Positions 1 to 11,278 of a DNA stretch of 64,000 bases are shown here, piece by piece. The notes under the pieces were generated by a model. It had not been told where the DNA came from. It did not search any database and saw only the letters and a program-made list of their open reading frames with translations. The translations under genes and the position numbers were made by a program. The DNA is from Synergistaceae bacterium (GTDB lineage: Bacteria; Synergistota; Synergistia; Synergistales; Aminithiophilaceae), in assembly GCA_016756725.1 (NCBI GenBank), contig JAESII010000004.1, forward strand, positions 723,482 through 787,481, read 5' to 3'. Numbering within the stretch: the first letter of the stretch is position 1; every line of letters begins with the position of its first letter.

Positions 1-61
1 GTAGGAAAGTGTCATTCGTTCCCCCCTAGGGTCTGTCCATTTGCGGAAACTCCAAGAGCAT

Positions 62-80
62 AAGGGCTTCGCCCCTTTTT
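62..80 (+). terminator. Possible terminator of an upstream gene
   Basis: A short hairpin (AAGGG pairing with CCCTT over a 6-nt loop) runs directly into five T residues on the plus strand. It would end a gene lying left of the window. The stem is short, so this is a moderate call. Confidence 0.4.
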
Positions 81-111
81 GGCCAGACCTTCGGTCAGAG
101 AGAAAGGGCTA

Positions 112-140
112 TTGACATTAACTATATATTAATATATAAA
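112..140 (+). promoter_or_regulatory. Near-consensus sigma-70 promoter
   Basis: A perfect -35 TTGACA (112-117) and a -10 TATAAA (135-140) are separated by 17 bp of AT-only sequence. The AT-rich block stands out sharply in a very GC-rich region. It points at the broken exported gene beginning at 218. Confidence 0.7.
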
Positions 141-217
141 TAAATGCACATGCGATTCGGTTCGCCCTGCCCTGATGACGAGAGACGAGAGCAAGAGAAA
201 GGTGAGGGGGAGGCCTG

Positions 218-530
218 ATGGGAAGAGCAGTTCTGCGGTTCTGCTGCTGTTGTGTCGTCCTTTTTCTGCTGGCCCGAGGGGCCTGTGCCGAACGGTATCT
301 GGTCCTGGGCCAGCCGGGAGAGGGGGTGTCGGCCCTGCCTCTGGCCGGGGATCGCCATCGTCCCCGTCAAGGTGGCCGACGAGACGGCGTCGTCGACACT
401 GGAGACCTTCGCCGCCGCCTTCAACGGCATTCTTGCCCGGGCCATCGATCCCGACGACGCCTTTCACGGAAGGCGACTCGTCTTCAACGTCAGCTACAGC
501 GTCACCTCCCGCGATGGCGCCGGTGAGACC
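218..530 (+). pseudogene. Frameshifted remnant of a small exported protein
   Basis: An ATG at 218, 78 bp after a strong promoter, opens a frame with a clear signal peptide (basic start, Cys/Val/Leu-rich core, then ARGACA before a cleavage-like site). Around 340-350 the protein-like reading moves from this frame to the +1 frame, which continues with IAIVPVKVADETAS and RRLVFNVSYSVTSRDG, then loses coding character near 530. I read this as an exported protein broken by a one-base indel and truncated at its 3' end; a second shift further on is possible. The family is not recognised. A sequencing error at the indel would instead make it a short intact gene. Confidence 0.4.
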
Positions 531-630
531 CCCCGGTACGGCCCCCGCCGGGTGGTCCCGAGCGGGAATTGGAGGAGCCGAGGCCTGGCTGGCCCGGGTC
601 CTCTCGTCTTTTGCGTGCCGCTTTTTGTCT

Positions 631-1521
631 TCAGGCGGAGAGGAGCAGGGCGCCGATGACGACGCAGGCGATGCCGATTCCCTTGCGGAGGGAGAAGGCC
701 TCGCCGAGGACGATGACGGCAAAGAGGGCGGCCAGGAAGGGACGGAGGGAGGCGACGCAGGTCGCCACGTCGACGGTGACGTAGTTCATGCTGGAGGTGA
801 AGAGGAGATTCCCCGCCGTCAGGCCCAGGACGCCGGAGAGGAGGATTTCGAAAAGACTCCTGCCCCGGATGCGGGAAAGGGGCTGTTTCCGCCTTTCGGC
901 GACGGCGTAGAGGAGCCAGGATCCGGCCGTGATGGCCACGGAGCGCCACCATTCGAGACGGGCCACGGCAATCTCGGCCATGAGCATGCGGTTGGTGATG
1001 ATGCCGAAACTCCAGCAGAAGATCGTCCCCAGGGCGAAGAGAATGCCCGGGATAAGGGCCTTCCGGGGAGAGCCCTCCTCTTGAAGGCGCAGCGTCAGGA
1101 TGACCAGGCCGGCGACGATAAGGGTCGTCGCCACGAAGACGGCGGGCTTGAAGGGCTGCCCCAGAAAGATCCAGGAGGCCGGAACGGCCACGAGAGGATA
1201 GGCCGAGGTGAAGGGGACGCCGATGGAGACGCCCAGCCGGGGAAGGGCCAGGAAGTAGAGAAGATCGCCCAGGACGAGCCAGACGACGGCGGTGAGGAAG
1301 ATCGCTCCCAGCAGGGGAAGGGGAGGAAGGGCGAAGGCCGAGGGGCCTTCGGTGACGGCGAGAAAGAACGCGGCGCTGGCCAGATAGCCGACGGTTCTGA
1401 CGGCGCCCAGTTCCAGCGAGGAGACCCGGTCCAGGGAGCGGCGGTAGAGGACGGGAGCCAGGGCCCAGATGGCGGCCGAAGCCAGGGCGAGGGCGACGCC
1501 CCAGGCAAAGGAAAGAGTCAC
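631..1521 (-). CDS. EamA-family drug/metabolite transporter
   Basis: A 296-residue integral membrane protein with about ten hydrophobic segments arranged as two EamA repeats. The first is roughly residues 5-140, the second 150-294, joined by a short charged linker (LQEEGSPRKAL). The second repeat contains the usual loop with a conserved glutamate (VIVLGEAFSLRKGIG). Family members export amino acids or other small metabolites across the inner membrane; the substrate cannot be told from sequence. It stands alone, convergent to the fragment upstream, with a hairpin separating it from the next gene on the same strand. Confidence 0.85.
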   Translation of the reverse strand: MTLSFAWGVALALASAAIWALAPVLYRRSLDRVSSLELGAVRTVGYLASAAFFLAVTEGPSAFALPPLPLLGAIFLTAVVWLVLGDLLYFLALPRLGVSIGVPFTSAYPLVAVPASWIFLGQPFKPAVFVATTLIVAGLVILTLRLQEEGSPRKALIPGILFALGTIFCWSFGIITNRMLMAEIAVARLEWWRSVAITAGSWLLYAVAERRKQPLSRIRGRSLFEILLSGVLGLTAGNLLFTSSMNYVTVDVATCVASLRPFLAALFAVIVLGEAFSLRKGIGIACVVIGALLLSA

Positions 1522-1573
1522 GGCGAGGACCTCCTGAAGTTGAAAGTGTGGGGCCCTCCTATCCTAATCCTCA

Positions 1574-1606
1574 GGAGGCGCCGGGGAAAGCATCCCCGGC
1601 GCCTCC
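1574..1606 (-). terminator. Strong 13-bp hairpin terminator
   Basis: A perfect 13-bp GC stem (GGAGGCGCCGGGG and its complement) with a 7-nt loop lies just after the stop of the ProRS-like gene at 1627. The T-run (CTTTT, 1607-1611) is on the plus-strand side, and the minus side has little U tract, so the direction of termination is less certain than the hairpin itself. Confidence 0.6.
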
Positions 1607-1626
1607 CTTTTGCTCGGATCCTTCCG

Positions 1627-3174
1627 TCAGGGGGTGGTGCAGTCGCAGGGCTCCCCCAGGAGGTGGAGGAGGGCGTGAGGGGCGTCGTCGAGGGGGAGGT
1701 CGGCCTCCTCGTCGCCGAGGCGGACTTTGGCCCGAGCACCGTCGCCTTCGTCGGTGACGGCGATGCGGATCGGCAGGGCGAGCCCTTCAAAATCGGCCTC
1801 GCGGACGGCGGTCTTGGCGAAGCGGTCGTCGTGGAGAACGGCGAATCCGGCCTCGGTCAGGCTTTCCTCAAGGGATTCGGCGGCACGGGCCGAAGGGCTT
1901 TCCGGCTCGCCCCAGGGGGTGACGAGAATCTGGAAGGGCGCCAGGTCCAGAGGGAGCCAGGGGCTCTGTCCGTCGAAGAGGGCCAAAAGAAGGGCCTCTC
2001 CGTCGAGGTGCCCCCGCAGCAGGTCCGGTCGGTGGGGCTTGCGGTCTTCGCCCCGGTAGGTGATGTCGATCCCCTCGGGCAGGTCCTTCAGGGGGGTGAC
2101 GTCGGCGACGACGCGCCAGCAGGCCTCTTCCAGGGCCGCGCCGCAGGTGGGGCAGGGCTGTCCGACCTCGAGGGCCAGGAGGTCCGCCACGGCCGTGGCC
2201 TTGAAGTCCCGTCCCCAGGCGGCTCCGGTGAGGTGATGGTCGGGCTTGTTGGCGCCGACGGCGACGTCGGCGATGGCGACGACGTTCTCGTCGGCCACGA
2301 TGGTGACTCCCTCGGGCAAGCCCACGGGGCCGAGGTAGCCGCCCAGGGTTCCCATCGTCTCGTGGAGCTCGACGGGCGTGGCGAATCGGACGGAATCGGC
2401 CCCGAAGAAGGCGGCCACCTTGGCGTTGCTGATCTTGCAGTCGCCCCGCATGAGGACGACGACGACGTCACGGTCCGCGCCCTTCTCGACGGCGTAGAAC
2501 ATGGTCTTCAGCGTCCGTTCCGGCGGCACGTCGAGCTGGCGGCAGAGCTCGGCGATCGTGTCGGCGCCGGGCGTGTGGGCCTCCTCAAGGGAAAGGGAGG
2601 GTTCCATCGGCTCGCCCTGCCGCTGTCCCGCCGGGGAGTGGGCCGTGCCGCCCCAGCCGCAGTGGGGGCAGGCGAGGCCGTCGATGGCGTTTCGGGCCTT
2701 TTCGCTTCCCCTGAGGGCGAGGCGCAGTCGGGAGCCCGAGGAATGAGGTTCCTCGATGAGGACCGGGTCCAGGCCCCGTTCCTCCAGTTCGTTCCGGAGC
2801 AGGCCCAGAAGGGATGTTTTTTCCTCGCCCGACTGTTCGGCGTCGAGCCGGAGGAGCTCCAGACAACGCCCCTGCCGATCGAAGAGGGTCAGGGGGAGCT
2901 GTTCGGCCTGTTTGACGACCCGGGCGGCAACGGCGAGGGCTCCCTGGGGATGGCCGCCGCTGTCGATCGACTGGGCGCCGTCGTGACGGCAGAGGTCGTC
3001 GAAGAGATCGAAGACGTTCTCCAGCGCCACCTGCCCGAGGGGCAGAAAAAGCAGCTTGTCCGAAGCGGCCTCGTAGAGGGCGTAGCCGCCCTTGACGAGG
3101 GCGATGACGGCCCTGTCCTTGACCTTGCCCGGATTGTTGCGGCTCGTCGGGGCCAGAAGCGTCGAGAGTCTCAT
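1627..3174 (-). CDS. Prolyl-tRNA-synthetase-like protein lacking class II catalytic motifs
   Basis: 515 residues. The start at 3174 has AGGAGG eight bases upstream; an in-frame ATG at 3204 lacks a site. The N-terminus (MRLSTLLAPTSRNNPGKV, then LLFLPLGQVALENV) mirrors the opening of bacterial ProRS. Residues about 200-340 match the ProRS insertion/YbaK-type editing domain (TIAELCRQLDVPPERTLKTM, VLMRGDCKISNAKV, GTLGGYLGPVGLP). The C-terminus (DLAPFQILVTPWGE onward, with LHDDRF) resembles the anticodon-binding domain. Between them the class II motif 2 and 3 regions cannot be recognised and the core is much shortened; two Cys pairs (CPHCG, CPTCG) may bind zinc. It is therefore unlikely to charge tRNA. 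Trans-editing of mischarged tRNA-Pro or a regulatory role are the reasonable inferences. Confidence 0.75.
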   Translation of the reverse strand: MRLSTLLAPTSRNNPGKVKDRAVIALVKGGYALYEAASDKLLFLPLGQVALENVFDLFDDLCRHDGAQSIDSGGHPQGALAVAARVVKQAEQLPLTLFDRQGRCLELLRLDAEQSGEEKTSLLGLLRNELEERGLDPVLIEEPHSSGSRLRLALRGSEKARNAIDGLACPHCGWGGTAHSPAGQRQGEPMEPSLSLEEAHTPGADTIAELCRQLDVPPERTLKTMFYAVEKGADRDVVVVLMRGDCKISNAKVAAFFGADSVRFATPVELHETMGTLGGYLGPVGLPEGVTIVADENVVAIADVAVGANKPDHHLTGAAWGRDFKATAVADLLALEVGQPCPTCGAALEEACWRVVADVTPLKDLPEGIDITYRGEDRKPHRPDLLRGHLDGEALLLALFDGQSPWLPLDLAPFQILVTPWGEPESPSARAAESLEESLTEAGFAVLHDDRFAKTAVREADFEGLALPIRIAVTDEGDGARAKVRLGDEEADLPLDDAPHALLHLLGEPCDCTTP

Positions 3175-3264
3175 GGCATTCGCCTCCTGGTGGTGGGGTC
3201 TCATGGAGCATCATACCCCTTGACGGGGAGGGGCGCATTGTGACGGTGCACAGAGGAGGGCCGG

Positions 3265-3888
3265 CTGCAGAAGGAGCTTCTCGAGACCCAAGAGGAGACG
3301 ATCGACCTCATCGGCGACGCCATCGAGGGGAGATCCCGGGAGACGGCCAATCACGTGCGCCGCGTCGCCGAGGTGGCCGCCTTTCTCGGTGCCAGAGCGG
3401 GCCTCGATCCGCAAGAGGCCCAGAGGCTCCGCCGGGCCGCTCCCCTTCATGACGTGGGCAAGGTGGCCATCAGCGACGCCATTTTGGCCAAGCCGGCCAG
3501 GCTTGACGCCGACGAGTTCGAACAGATGAAGCGGCACGCCGCCTTGGGGGCCGAACTGCTCGGCCGGTCCCGCCGTCCCGTCCTGCAGCTGGCGGCTCTC
3601 ATCGCCGGAACCCATCACGAGCGCTGGGACGGCACGGGCTATCCCGAGGGGCTGGCCAAGGAGGCGATCCCCCTCGTCGGCCGCCTCGTGGCTGTCGCCG
3701 ACGTCTTCGACGCCCTCCTGAGCCGGCGCTGCTACAAGGAGCCCTGGTCCGCCGACGAGACGATCGCCTACTTCCAGGCCGAAAGGGGCGGCCATTTCGA
3801 TCCGGCTCTGGTCGATCTCGTCGTCGCTCATCGCGATGAACTTCTCGACCTCCGGTCCCGCTACCCGGACCAGGACCAGAAAAGTTAA
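3265..3888 (+). CDS. HD-GYP domain phosphodiesterase, short or 5'-truncated
   Basis: An essentially bare HD-GYP domain, predicted to hydrolyse cyclic di-GMP. The metal-binding signature HDVGK, the HHE triad and the DGTGYP motif are all present, followed by the ADVFDAL helix. The domain's usual first helix (ETIDLIGDAIEGRSRETANHV) lies upstream of the first in-frame ATG (3355), so the gene must start earlier; the frame is closed by TGA at 3241-3243. A CTG at 3265 follows GAGGAGG closely and is the tentative start. No sensor domain precedes it, so it may be the tail of a once longer sensor protein. Confidence 0.65.
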   Translation: MQKELLETQEETIDLIGDAIEGRSRETANHVRRVAEVAAFLGARAGLDPQEAQRLRRAAPLHDVGKVAISDAILAKPARLDADEFEQMKRHAALGAELLGRSRRPVLQLAALIAGTHHERWDGTGYPEGLAKEAIPLVGRLVAVADVFDALLSRRCYKEPWSADETIAYFQAERGGHFDPALVDLVVAHRDELLDLRSRYPDQDQKS

Positions 3889-3895
3889 GGAGGCG

Positions 3896-4099
3896 ATGGT
3901 GACGGTGACGCTCTTTCGCCTTTCCGGGGGGGGTGCCGTGCTCTTTCTCGTCGGGGCCTTTCTGGCGGGCTGGTTCGGCCCCGTCCTCAGGAAGAGAATG
4001 AAGGCCTCCCTTCTCTTCTTCTGCCATCGTTGGATGGGCCTTGCCGCTCTGGCCTGCGGGCTCCTTCACGGCTTTCTCTACTGGCGCTACCTCCGCTGA
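3896..4099 (+). CDS. Small two-helix membrane protein
   Basis: 67 residues, starting at an ATG three bases after AAGGAGG and 7 bp after the HD-GYP stop, so probably co-transcribed with it. Two hydrophobic segments (GGGAVLFLVGAFLAGWF and WMGLAALACGLLHGFLYW) flank a basic loop (RKRMKAS). Two histidines near the second helix (CHRWMG and LLHG) recall haem-ligating histidines of small cytochrome-like membrane proteins, but this is only a resemblance. Family not recognised. Confidence 0.55.
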   Translation: MVTVTLFRLSGGGAVLFLVGAFLAGWFGPVLRKRMKASLLFFCHRWMGLAALACGLLHGFLYWRYLR

Positions 4100-4120
4100 A
4101 AGGTCTTTCTAAAAGAGCCG

Positions 4121-4152
4121 AAAAAAGGCCGGGTCCCTTCGGGGACCCGGCC
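4121..4152 (-). terminator. Rho-independent terminator of the citrate lyase operon
   Basis: On the minus strand an 11-bp stem (GGCCGGGTCCC) with a CGAA tetraloop is followed by six T residues. It lies about 20 bp after the stop of the FAHD1-like gene and closes the minus-strand operon. Confidence 0.9.
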
Positions 4153-4173
4153 CGGATCTGCCTGGTGGGGGAC

Positions 4174-4941
<768 letters not shown>

Positions 4942-4982
4942 GAAGGACACCTCCGAAAGGTCGTTGTGGCGTTCCGTCCAGT

Positions 4983-6554
4983 CTAGCGGACCTGAAAGAC
5001 GCTGTCGATGAGGGTTCCGTCGCGGTATTCGACGACGGCCACGACGCGGTCCGAATCGGGCTCGGCCCTTTCGGGGACGCCTGTGAGGGCCTCGACCTCC
5101 TTCTTGAGGTCGGCGATCTCCTTGACGGGCAGACGGGCGGCCCGGGCCGCCTCGGCGAGATCCTTCCGGCGGGGATTGATGGCGATGCCCCGCTCGGTGA
5201 CGATGGCGTCGACGGTCTCTCCGGGGGTAACGACGGTCTGGACCCGGTCCAGAATGGAGGGCACGCCGCCCCGGAAGGAGGGGGCGACGACGATGGCCAG
5301 CTTCGCTCCCGCCGCCGTGTCGCAGTGCCCCCCCGAGGCGCCGCGGAGGACGCCGTCATGGCCGGTCATGACGTTGACGTTGAAGTCGACGTCCACTTCG
5401 AGGGCGGCGAGGACGACGACGTCGAGGTTGTGGACGACGCAGCCCCGGTTGAGGGGATTGGCGTACCAGGACTGGTCGATCTCGATGTGGTTGCCGTTGC
5501 GGGCCAGCGACTGGCAGACGGCGGCGTCGAAGCTCTGCACGTCGTAGAGGGCCTCGAAGAGCCCCTCCTCGAGCATCTGGACCATGTAGCCCGTGATGCC
5601 GCCGCAGCCCCAGCTTCCCTTGATCCCCTTCTGTCTCATGTGGTCGCGGACGAAGGCCGCCACGGCCAGGCTGGCCCCTCCGGCGCCGACCTGGAAGGAG
5701 ACGGCCGGAGCGAGGAGCTCCGAGGCGGCGATGAGCCGGTAGGCGTCCTGGGCGATCTTGAGGTCCACGGGGCTCCGGGTGATCCGGGCCGCTCCGGTGG
5801 CGATCTTGGAGGCGTCGCCCAGGCTCTCGACGACGACGACCTGGTCGACGAGGTATTGAGGGATCGAGACCTGCCTGAGCGGCTGCGGGACGAGATGGTC
5901 CGTCACGGCCACGACGTGGCGGGCGTGGCGGGCGTCGGTCTGGGCGTAGCCCAGGGAGCCGCACCCCGACGGGCCCAGTGCGCCCGTCATGTTGCCCTGG
6001 GGGTCGCAGGCCGGGGCGGCCAGGAAGGCGACGTCGATGACGACCGAACCCTCCTCGATGGCCCGGGCCCGTCCGCCGTGGCTGCGGATGACGACGGGGA
6101 CCTCCACCTCACCGCGGGAGATGGCCTTGCCGACGGCTCCCCGGACGCCGGAGGTGTGGATCTGGCGGACGACGCCGCGGCGGACCAGGTCGGCCACGCC
6201 CTCGTGGGCGTCGGTGAGGGAGCTGGGGGCGACGGTGAGATCGGCGATGCCCATCGCCTCGCACTCGTTCAGGACGGCCATGAGAAGGGCATCGCCGTTG
6301 CGCAGGTGGTGATGGAAGGAGACGGTCATGCCGCTTTGGAGGCCCGAAGCTTCGATGGCCTGGCGCAGGCTCGGCGTGACCTTGCTCCCTTGGGGCATCC
6401 GTCCCTTCAGGGGTGGCGCGAAGTGGGTCCTCTCGTGGCCTCCTTCGAGGCGGCTCCAGGGCCCCCGGTAGGGATCGAAGGCCCCGAGGCCGTCGATGAA
6501 GGTCGGAACGCTCCGTCCCAGGCTGTTGAGGACCCGACGGTTCTCCTGTCCCAT
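4983..6554 (-). CDS. citF: Citrate lyase alpha subunit
   Basis: 523 residues, the usual size for the citrate:acetyl-ACP transferase subunit, which exchanges acetyl for citryl on the acyl carrier CitD. It shows the family's glycine-rich segments ([38 protein letters not shown]) and the C-terminal GIAINPRR region. Its ATG directly abuts the stop of citE (TAGATG), so the genes are translationally coupled. No citC ligase, citX or citG prosthetic-group genes lie in the window, so these must be elsewhere if the enzyme is active. Confidence 0.95.
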   Translation of the reverse strand: MGQENRRVLNSLGRSVPTFIDGLGAFDPYRGPWSRLEGGHERTHFAPPLKGRMPQGSKVTPSLRQAIEASGLQSGMTVSFHHHLRNGDALLMAVLNECEAMGIADLTVAPSSLTDAHEGVADLVRRGVVRQIHTSGVRGAVGKAISRGEVEVPVVIRSHGGRARAIEEGSVVIDVAFLAAPACDPQGNMTGALGPSGCGSLGYAQTDARHARHVVAVTDHLVPQPLRQVSIPQYLVDQVVVVESLGDASKIATGAARITRSPVDLKIAQDAYRLIAASELLAPAVSFQVGAGGASLAVAAFVRDHMRQKGIKGSWGCGGITGYMVQMLEEGLFEALYDVQSFDAAVCQSLARNGNHIEIDQSWYANPLNRGCVVHNLDVVVLAALEVDVDFNVNVMTGHDGVLRGASGGHCDTAAGAKLAIVVAPSFRGGVPSILDRVQTVVTPGETVDAIVTERGIAINPRRKDLAEAARAARLPVKEIADLKKEVEALTGVPERAEPDSDRVVAVVEYRDGTLIDSVFQVR

Positions 6555-7433
6555 CTAGAGCACCTCCTCGGCAAGCCGGGCCATCTCGAGGGTGTGGCGG
6601 GCCCGGGTCACGATGGGGGCGTCGACCATCTTGCCGTCGACGGCAATGACGCCCTTCCCCCGGGCTTCGGCGGCCTCGGCGGCTTCGACGATGCGGCGCG
6701 CCTTGGTCACCTCGCCCGGTTCGGGGATGAAGGCCCGATGGATCCAGGCGACCTGGCCGGGATGGATGGCGGCCTTGCCGGTGAAGCCCAGGCCGATGAC
6801 GGTCCTCGTCTCCTCCAGGAGCCCCTCGTTGTCGTTGACGTCGGACCAGACCGTGTCGAAGGCGGCGATCCCGGCGGCCCTGGCGGCGAGGGCCACCAGG
6901 CAGCGGGCGGTGAAGAGCTCCGTCCCCTCCCGGGTCTTTCTCACGCCCATGTCGGCCGTCAGGTCCTGACCGCCCAGGGTGAGGGCCGTCACGCGGGGGC
7001 AGCAGTCGGCTATGGCCTGGACGTTGGACAGGCCCCGGGCCGTCTCGATCATGGCGTGGAGTTTGACCGTCCCCGGCTCGAGGCCGTTTTTCCGCTCCAG
7101 TTCGGTCATCAGGGCGTCGCAGGAACGGACGTCCTGGGGCGACGAACACTTGGGCAGCCGTACGGCGTCGGGCCTGCAGGGGATGACGGCCCGCAGATCG
7201 TCCTCGAAATAGGGCGTGTCCGCCCCGTTGAGGCGGACCGTGACGACCTGGCCGCCGAAGTCGAGAGTCTTCAAGAAGGCCGCCACCAGGTCGCGGGCGG
7301 CGTCCTTCTCCGAGAGGGCCACGGCGTCTTCCAGGTCGAGGAGGACGCTGTCGGCGCCGAAGACGGGGGCCTGCTGGATCATGGAGGGGCTGTTGCCGGG
7401 AATGTAGAGCATCGACCGCAGGATGGCTCTCAT
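6555..7433 (-). CDS. citE: Citrate lyase beta subunit (citryl-ACP lyase)
   Basis: 292 residues of the HpcH/HpaI TIM-barrel family, splitting citryl-ACP to acetyl-ACP and oxaloacetate. Diagnostic segments: RSMLYIPGNSPSM at the N-terminus, VLLDLEDAV (metal/substrate site), RLPK, and the GFTGKAAIHPGQV motif. The ATG at 7433 overlaps the citD stop by four bases (ATGA), which fixes this start even though the frame is open further upstream. Confidence 0.95.
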   Translation of the reverse strand: MRAILRSMLYIPGNSPSMIQQAPVFGADSVLLDLEDAVALSEKDAARDLVAAFLKTLDFGGQVVTVRLNGADTPYFEDDLRAVIPCRPDAVRLPKCSSPQDVRSCDALMTELERKNGLEPGTVKLHAMIETARGLSNVQAIADCCPRVTALTLGGQDLTADMGVRKTREGTELFTARCLVALAARAAGIAAFDTVWSDVNDNEGLLEETRTVIGLGFTGKAAIHPGQVAWIHRAFIPEPGEVTKARRIVEAAEAAEARGKGVIAVDGKMVDAPIVTRARHTLEMARLAEEVL

Positions 7434-7699
7434 CGGTTCGCCCCCTTCCGCGCCCGGTCCAGGGCCGTTCCGATCCGGGCCCGGAGGGTCACCTCCAGGG
7501 CCCCCTGGTCCTGAACGATGATCTTGGCGCCTTCGAGGCCCTTCTCGGCGAGGACGGTCTCGACGAGGCTCCTGTTGCGCCCGGCGAAAAGGGAAGCCGA
7601 CGGGCCCCGCCACTCCAGTTCCAGGCCCGGCGCCGGCGAGACGGTCACGAGACAGTCCGACGATTCCAGCGTTCCCGCCTGGGCTACCTGTACGATCAT
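7430..7699 (-). CDS. citD: Citrate lyase acyl carrier protein (gamma subunit)
   Basis: 89 residues, typical CitD length. The N-terminal AGTLESSDCLVTV holds the serine that carries the phosphoribosyl-dephospho-CoA prosthetic group in this family. It opens the citD-citE-citF-FAH run. A large hairpin separates it from icd just upstream, so it may have its own promoter in the 65-bp gap or receive read-through from the aconitase/isocitrate dehydrogenase genes. Confidence 0.93.
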   Translation of the reverse strand: MIVQVAQAGTLESSDCLVTVSPAPGLELEWRGPSASLFAGRNRSLVETVLAEKGLEGAKIIVQDQGALEVTLRARIGTALDRARKGANR

Positions 7700-7764
7700 G
7701 GTCGATCACGCTCCTTTGACGGTCCTCATGACCGTTGCTCTGTCGATGATAGCGCAAGATGAAG

Positions 7765-7804
7765 GACAAGGGAGGCCCGGGAATCGTCCCGGGCCTCCCT
7801 TGTC
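7765..7804 (-). terminator. Perfect 18-bp hairpin between icd and citD
   Basis: An uninterrupted 18-bp stem (GACAAGGGAGGCCCGGGA and its complement) with an ATCG loop lies 10 bp after the icd stop. The flanking sequence has only a weak T tract on either strand. It could terminate or attenuate icd transcription before the citrate lyase genes. Confidence 0.75.
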
Positions 7805-7814
7805 TGACTGATTC

Positions 7815-9077
<1,263 letters not shown>

Positions 9078-9168
9078 GTCTTCTTCCTCCTTCGGTCTCT
9101 TCGTCTCTTGTCGGTCCTTCCCTCTCCGGGAAGGTCTCTCGCGGCTCCCGATGGGTTGTGACAGCGAA

Positions 9169-11106
9169 TTACTTTTTCCTCGCCCGGACCCAGTTCAGCT
9201 TGCCTCCGGCGAGGATGACCTCCAGGTCGTCGGCCGAGACGGGCGTCCTGCAGCGGATCGTCTGTCCCGTCGTCTCGTTGACGACGGCGATGGTGCCGGT
9301 CGGGGAGAGGTCCTGCCGTTTGAGCTTCAGCCTGTGCCCCTGCTCGATGGCCTCGTAATCGGTGCCGTCCTCGAAGACGAGGGGGAGGATGCCGCAGTTG
9401 ACGAGGTTGGCCAGGTGGATGCGGGCGAAACTCTTGACGAGCACGGCCTTGACGCCCAGGTAACGCGGGGCCAGGGCGGCATGCTCCCGGCTTGATCCCT
9501 GTCCGTAGTTGGCGCCGCCGACGAGGAAGCCGCCTCCCTTGGCCAGGGCCCGGTCGTGGAAGTCGGCATCGACGACCTCGAAGACGTGGCGGGCGATGGC
9601 GGGGATGTTGGAGCGCAGGGGAAGAATCTTCGCCCCGGCGGGCATGATGTGATCCGTCGTGATGTCGTCGCCCACCTTGAGGAGGACCTCGCCGTCGAGG
9701 GACTCGCCCATGGCCTCGATGGGAGGCAGGGGGGCGATGTTCGGCCCCCGACGGATGGTGATCGTCTCGGGCCTGTCGCTTGGGGCGATGAAGCGGCTGT
9801 CGTCGATGGTCAGCTTCTCGGGGAGGGAGAAGCTGAAAGGGGCGATCCCCGCTTCCTTGGCGAAGTCTCGGGGGTCGACGAGATGGCCGGCCAGGGCCGA
9901 GGCGGCGGCGACTTCAGGGCTCACCAGATAGACCTTGCCCGTCTTGTGGCCGCAGCGGCCCAGAAAATTGCGGTTGATCGTCCGCAGCGACACGCCTTCC
10001 GTGGGAGGGGCAAAACCCATGCCGATGCAGGCGCCGCAGCTTGATTCAAGGATCCGGACGCCCGAGGCGACGAGCGTTGCCAAGGCTCCCCCCTCGGCGG
10101 CTTCCAGGATGACCTGGCGGCTGCCGGGCGAAATCCCGGCGTCCACGGTAGGCGACAGCACCCTCCCCTTGAGGAGATGGGCCACGGCGGAGATGTCGCG
10201 GAGCGACGAATTGGTGCAGGAACCGAACATGACCTGATCGACGGGCAGTCCCGCAAGCTCCCGCACCGGGACGACCCTGTCGGGCTGGAAGGGCTGGGCC
10301 ACAAGAGGCTCAAGGGAGGAAAGATCGATCTCGATCACGTCGTCGTAGCGGGCGTCGTCGTCGGCGACGATCTCGACCCACTGATCCTCCCGTTCCTGGG
10401 CGCGGAGCCAGCGGCGGGTCACCTCGTCGCTGGGAAAGACCGACGTCGTCGCGCCCGTCTCGGCGCCCATGTTGGTGATCGTCGCCCTGTCGGGAACGGA
10501 AAGGCTCTTCACGCCGGGGCCACCGTATTCGAGGATGCGGCCGACGCCGCCCTTGACGGTGATCCGTCGGAGCACTTCGAGGATGACGTCCTTGGCAGAG
10601 ACGAAAGGCTGAAGGGAGCCGGTGAGGCGGACGAGGGTGATGCGGGGCATGGGGGTGACGAAGGGTTCGCCGGCCATGGCCAGGGCGACGTCCAAGCCGC
10701 CGGCGCCGATGGCGATCATGGCCAGGCCACCGGCCGTGGGAGTGTGGGAGTCGCTGCCGATGAGGGTCTTTCCGGGGCGGGCGAAGCGCTCCAGGTGGAC
10801 CTGATGGCAGATGCCGTTGCCGGCGGGGGAAAAGACGATGCCGTACTTGGCTGCCACGTCCTGGAGGTAGCGGTGGTCGTCGGGATTGCGGTAGTCGTCC
10901 TGAATCATGTTGTGGTCCACGTAGCTCACGGAGAGCTCCGCCTGGACCCGCTCGACGCCGATGGCCTCGAACTGGAGGTAGGCCATCGTCCCCGTGGCGT
11001 CCTGGGTCAGCGTCTGATCCATCCTGATGCCGACGGGGCTGCCCGGTGTCATCTCGCCGGCGACGAGATGACCGGCCAGGATCTTCTCTGCCACTGTCTT
11101 TCCCAT
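9169..11106 (-). CDS. Aconitate hydratase (short bacterial/archaeal type)
   Basis: 645 residues, the compact aconitase class rather than the ~890-residue AcnA. The three [4Fe-4S] cysteines are visible in GSCTNSS and [31 protein letters not shown] and the C-terminal swivel-domain [16 protein letters not shown] are present. It interconverts citrate and isocitrate in the cytoplasm. First gene of the minus-strand run aconitase-icd, followed by citrate lyase. Upstream lie a good promoter (11226-11254) and an operator-like inverted repeat (11279-11305). Confidence 0.95.
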   Translation of the reverse strand: MGKTVAEKILAGHLVAGEMTPGSPVGIRMDQTLTQDATGTMAYLQFEAIGVERVQAELSVSYVDHNMIQDDYRNPDDHRYLQDVAAKYGIVFSPAGNGICHQVHLERFARPGKTLIGSDSHTPTAGGLAMIAIGAGGLDVALAMAGEPFVTPMPRITLVRLTGSLQPFVSAKDVILEVLRRITVKGGVGRILEYGGPGVKSLSVPDRATITNMGAETGATTSVFPSDEVTRRWLRAQEREDQWVEIVADDDARYDDVIEIDLSSLEPLVAQPFQPDRVVPVRELAGLPVDQVMFGSCTNSSLRDISAVAHLLKGRVLSPTVDAGISPGSRQVILEAAEGGALATLVASGVRILESSCGACIGMGFAPPTEGVSLRTINRNFLGRCGHKTGKVYLVSPEVAAASALAGHLVDPRDFAKEAGIAPFSFSLPEKLTIDDSRFIAPSDRPETITIRRGPNIAPLPPIEAMGESLDGEVLLKVGDDITTDHIMPAGAKILPLRSNIPAIARHVFEVVDADFHDRALAKGGGFLVGGANYGQGSSREHAALAPRYLGVKAVLVKSFARIHLANLVNCGILPLVFEDGTDYEAIEQGHRLKLKRQDLSPTGTIAVVNETTGQTIRCRTPVSADDLEVILAGGKLNWVRARKK

Positions 11107-11225
11107 CTCTCATTCCCTCCCGTTGAGGCCTGGCCCGGAGGAGGTCGAACGGTCCGGGCCCATAAGGCCGTAATGGTCCGTACAGTTGTTCTGACTCTGC
11201 AAGGGCAGTTCGAATATTGTCACAC

Positions 11226-11254
11226 AGAGTAAAGGGAGGGCGAATCGACGTCAA
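11226..11254 (-). promoter_or_regulatory. Promoter of the aconitase-icd genes
   Basis: On the minus strand a -35 TTGACG and a -10 TACTCT are separated by exactly 17 bp, about 120 bp before the aconitase start. A second TTGACA occurs 25 bp further upstream but lacks a well-spaced -10. Confidence 0.55.
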
Positions 11255-11278
11255 TAGTAGAGATTTTTTAAAAATTGG

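Noticed and set aside
175-3243. A 1022-codon open frame on the plus strand
   Set aside because: It lies opposite the EamA and ProRS-like genes, is full of Gly/Asp/Glu/Arg low-complexity sequence, and has no domain. It is a GC-driven antisense shadow.
5325-7514. A 729-codon open frame opposite citrate lyase
   Set aside because: Antisense to citF and citE, with no recognisable domain or ribosome site.
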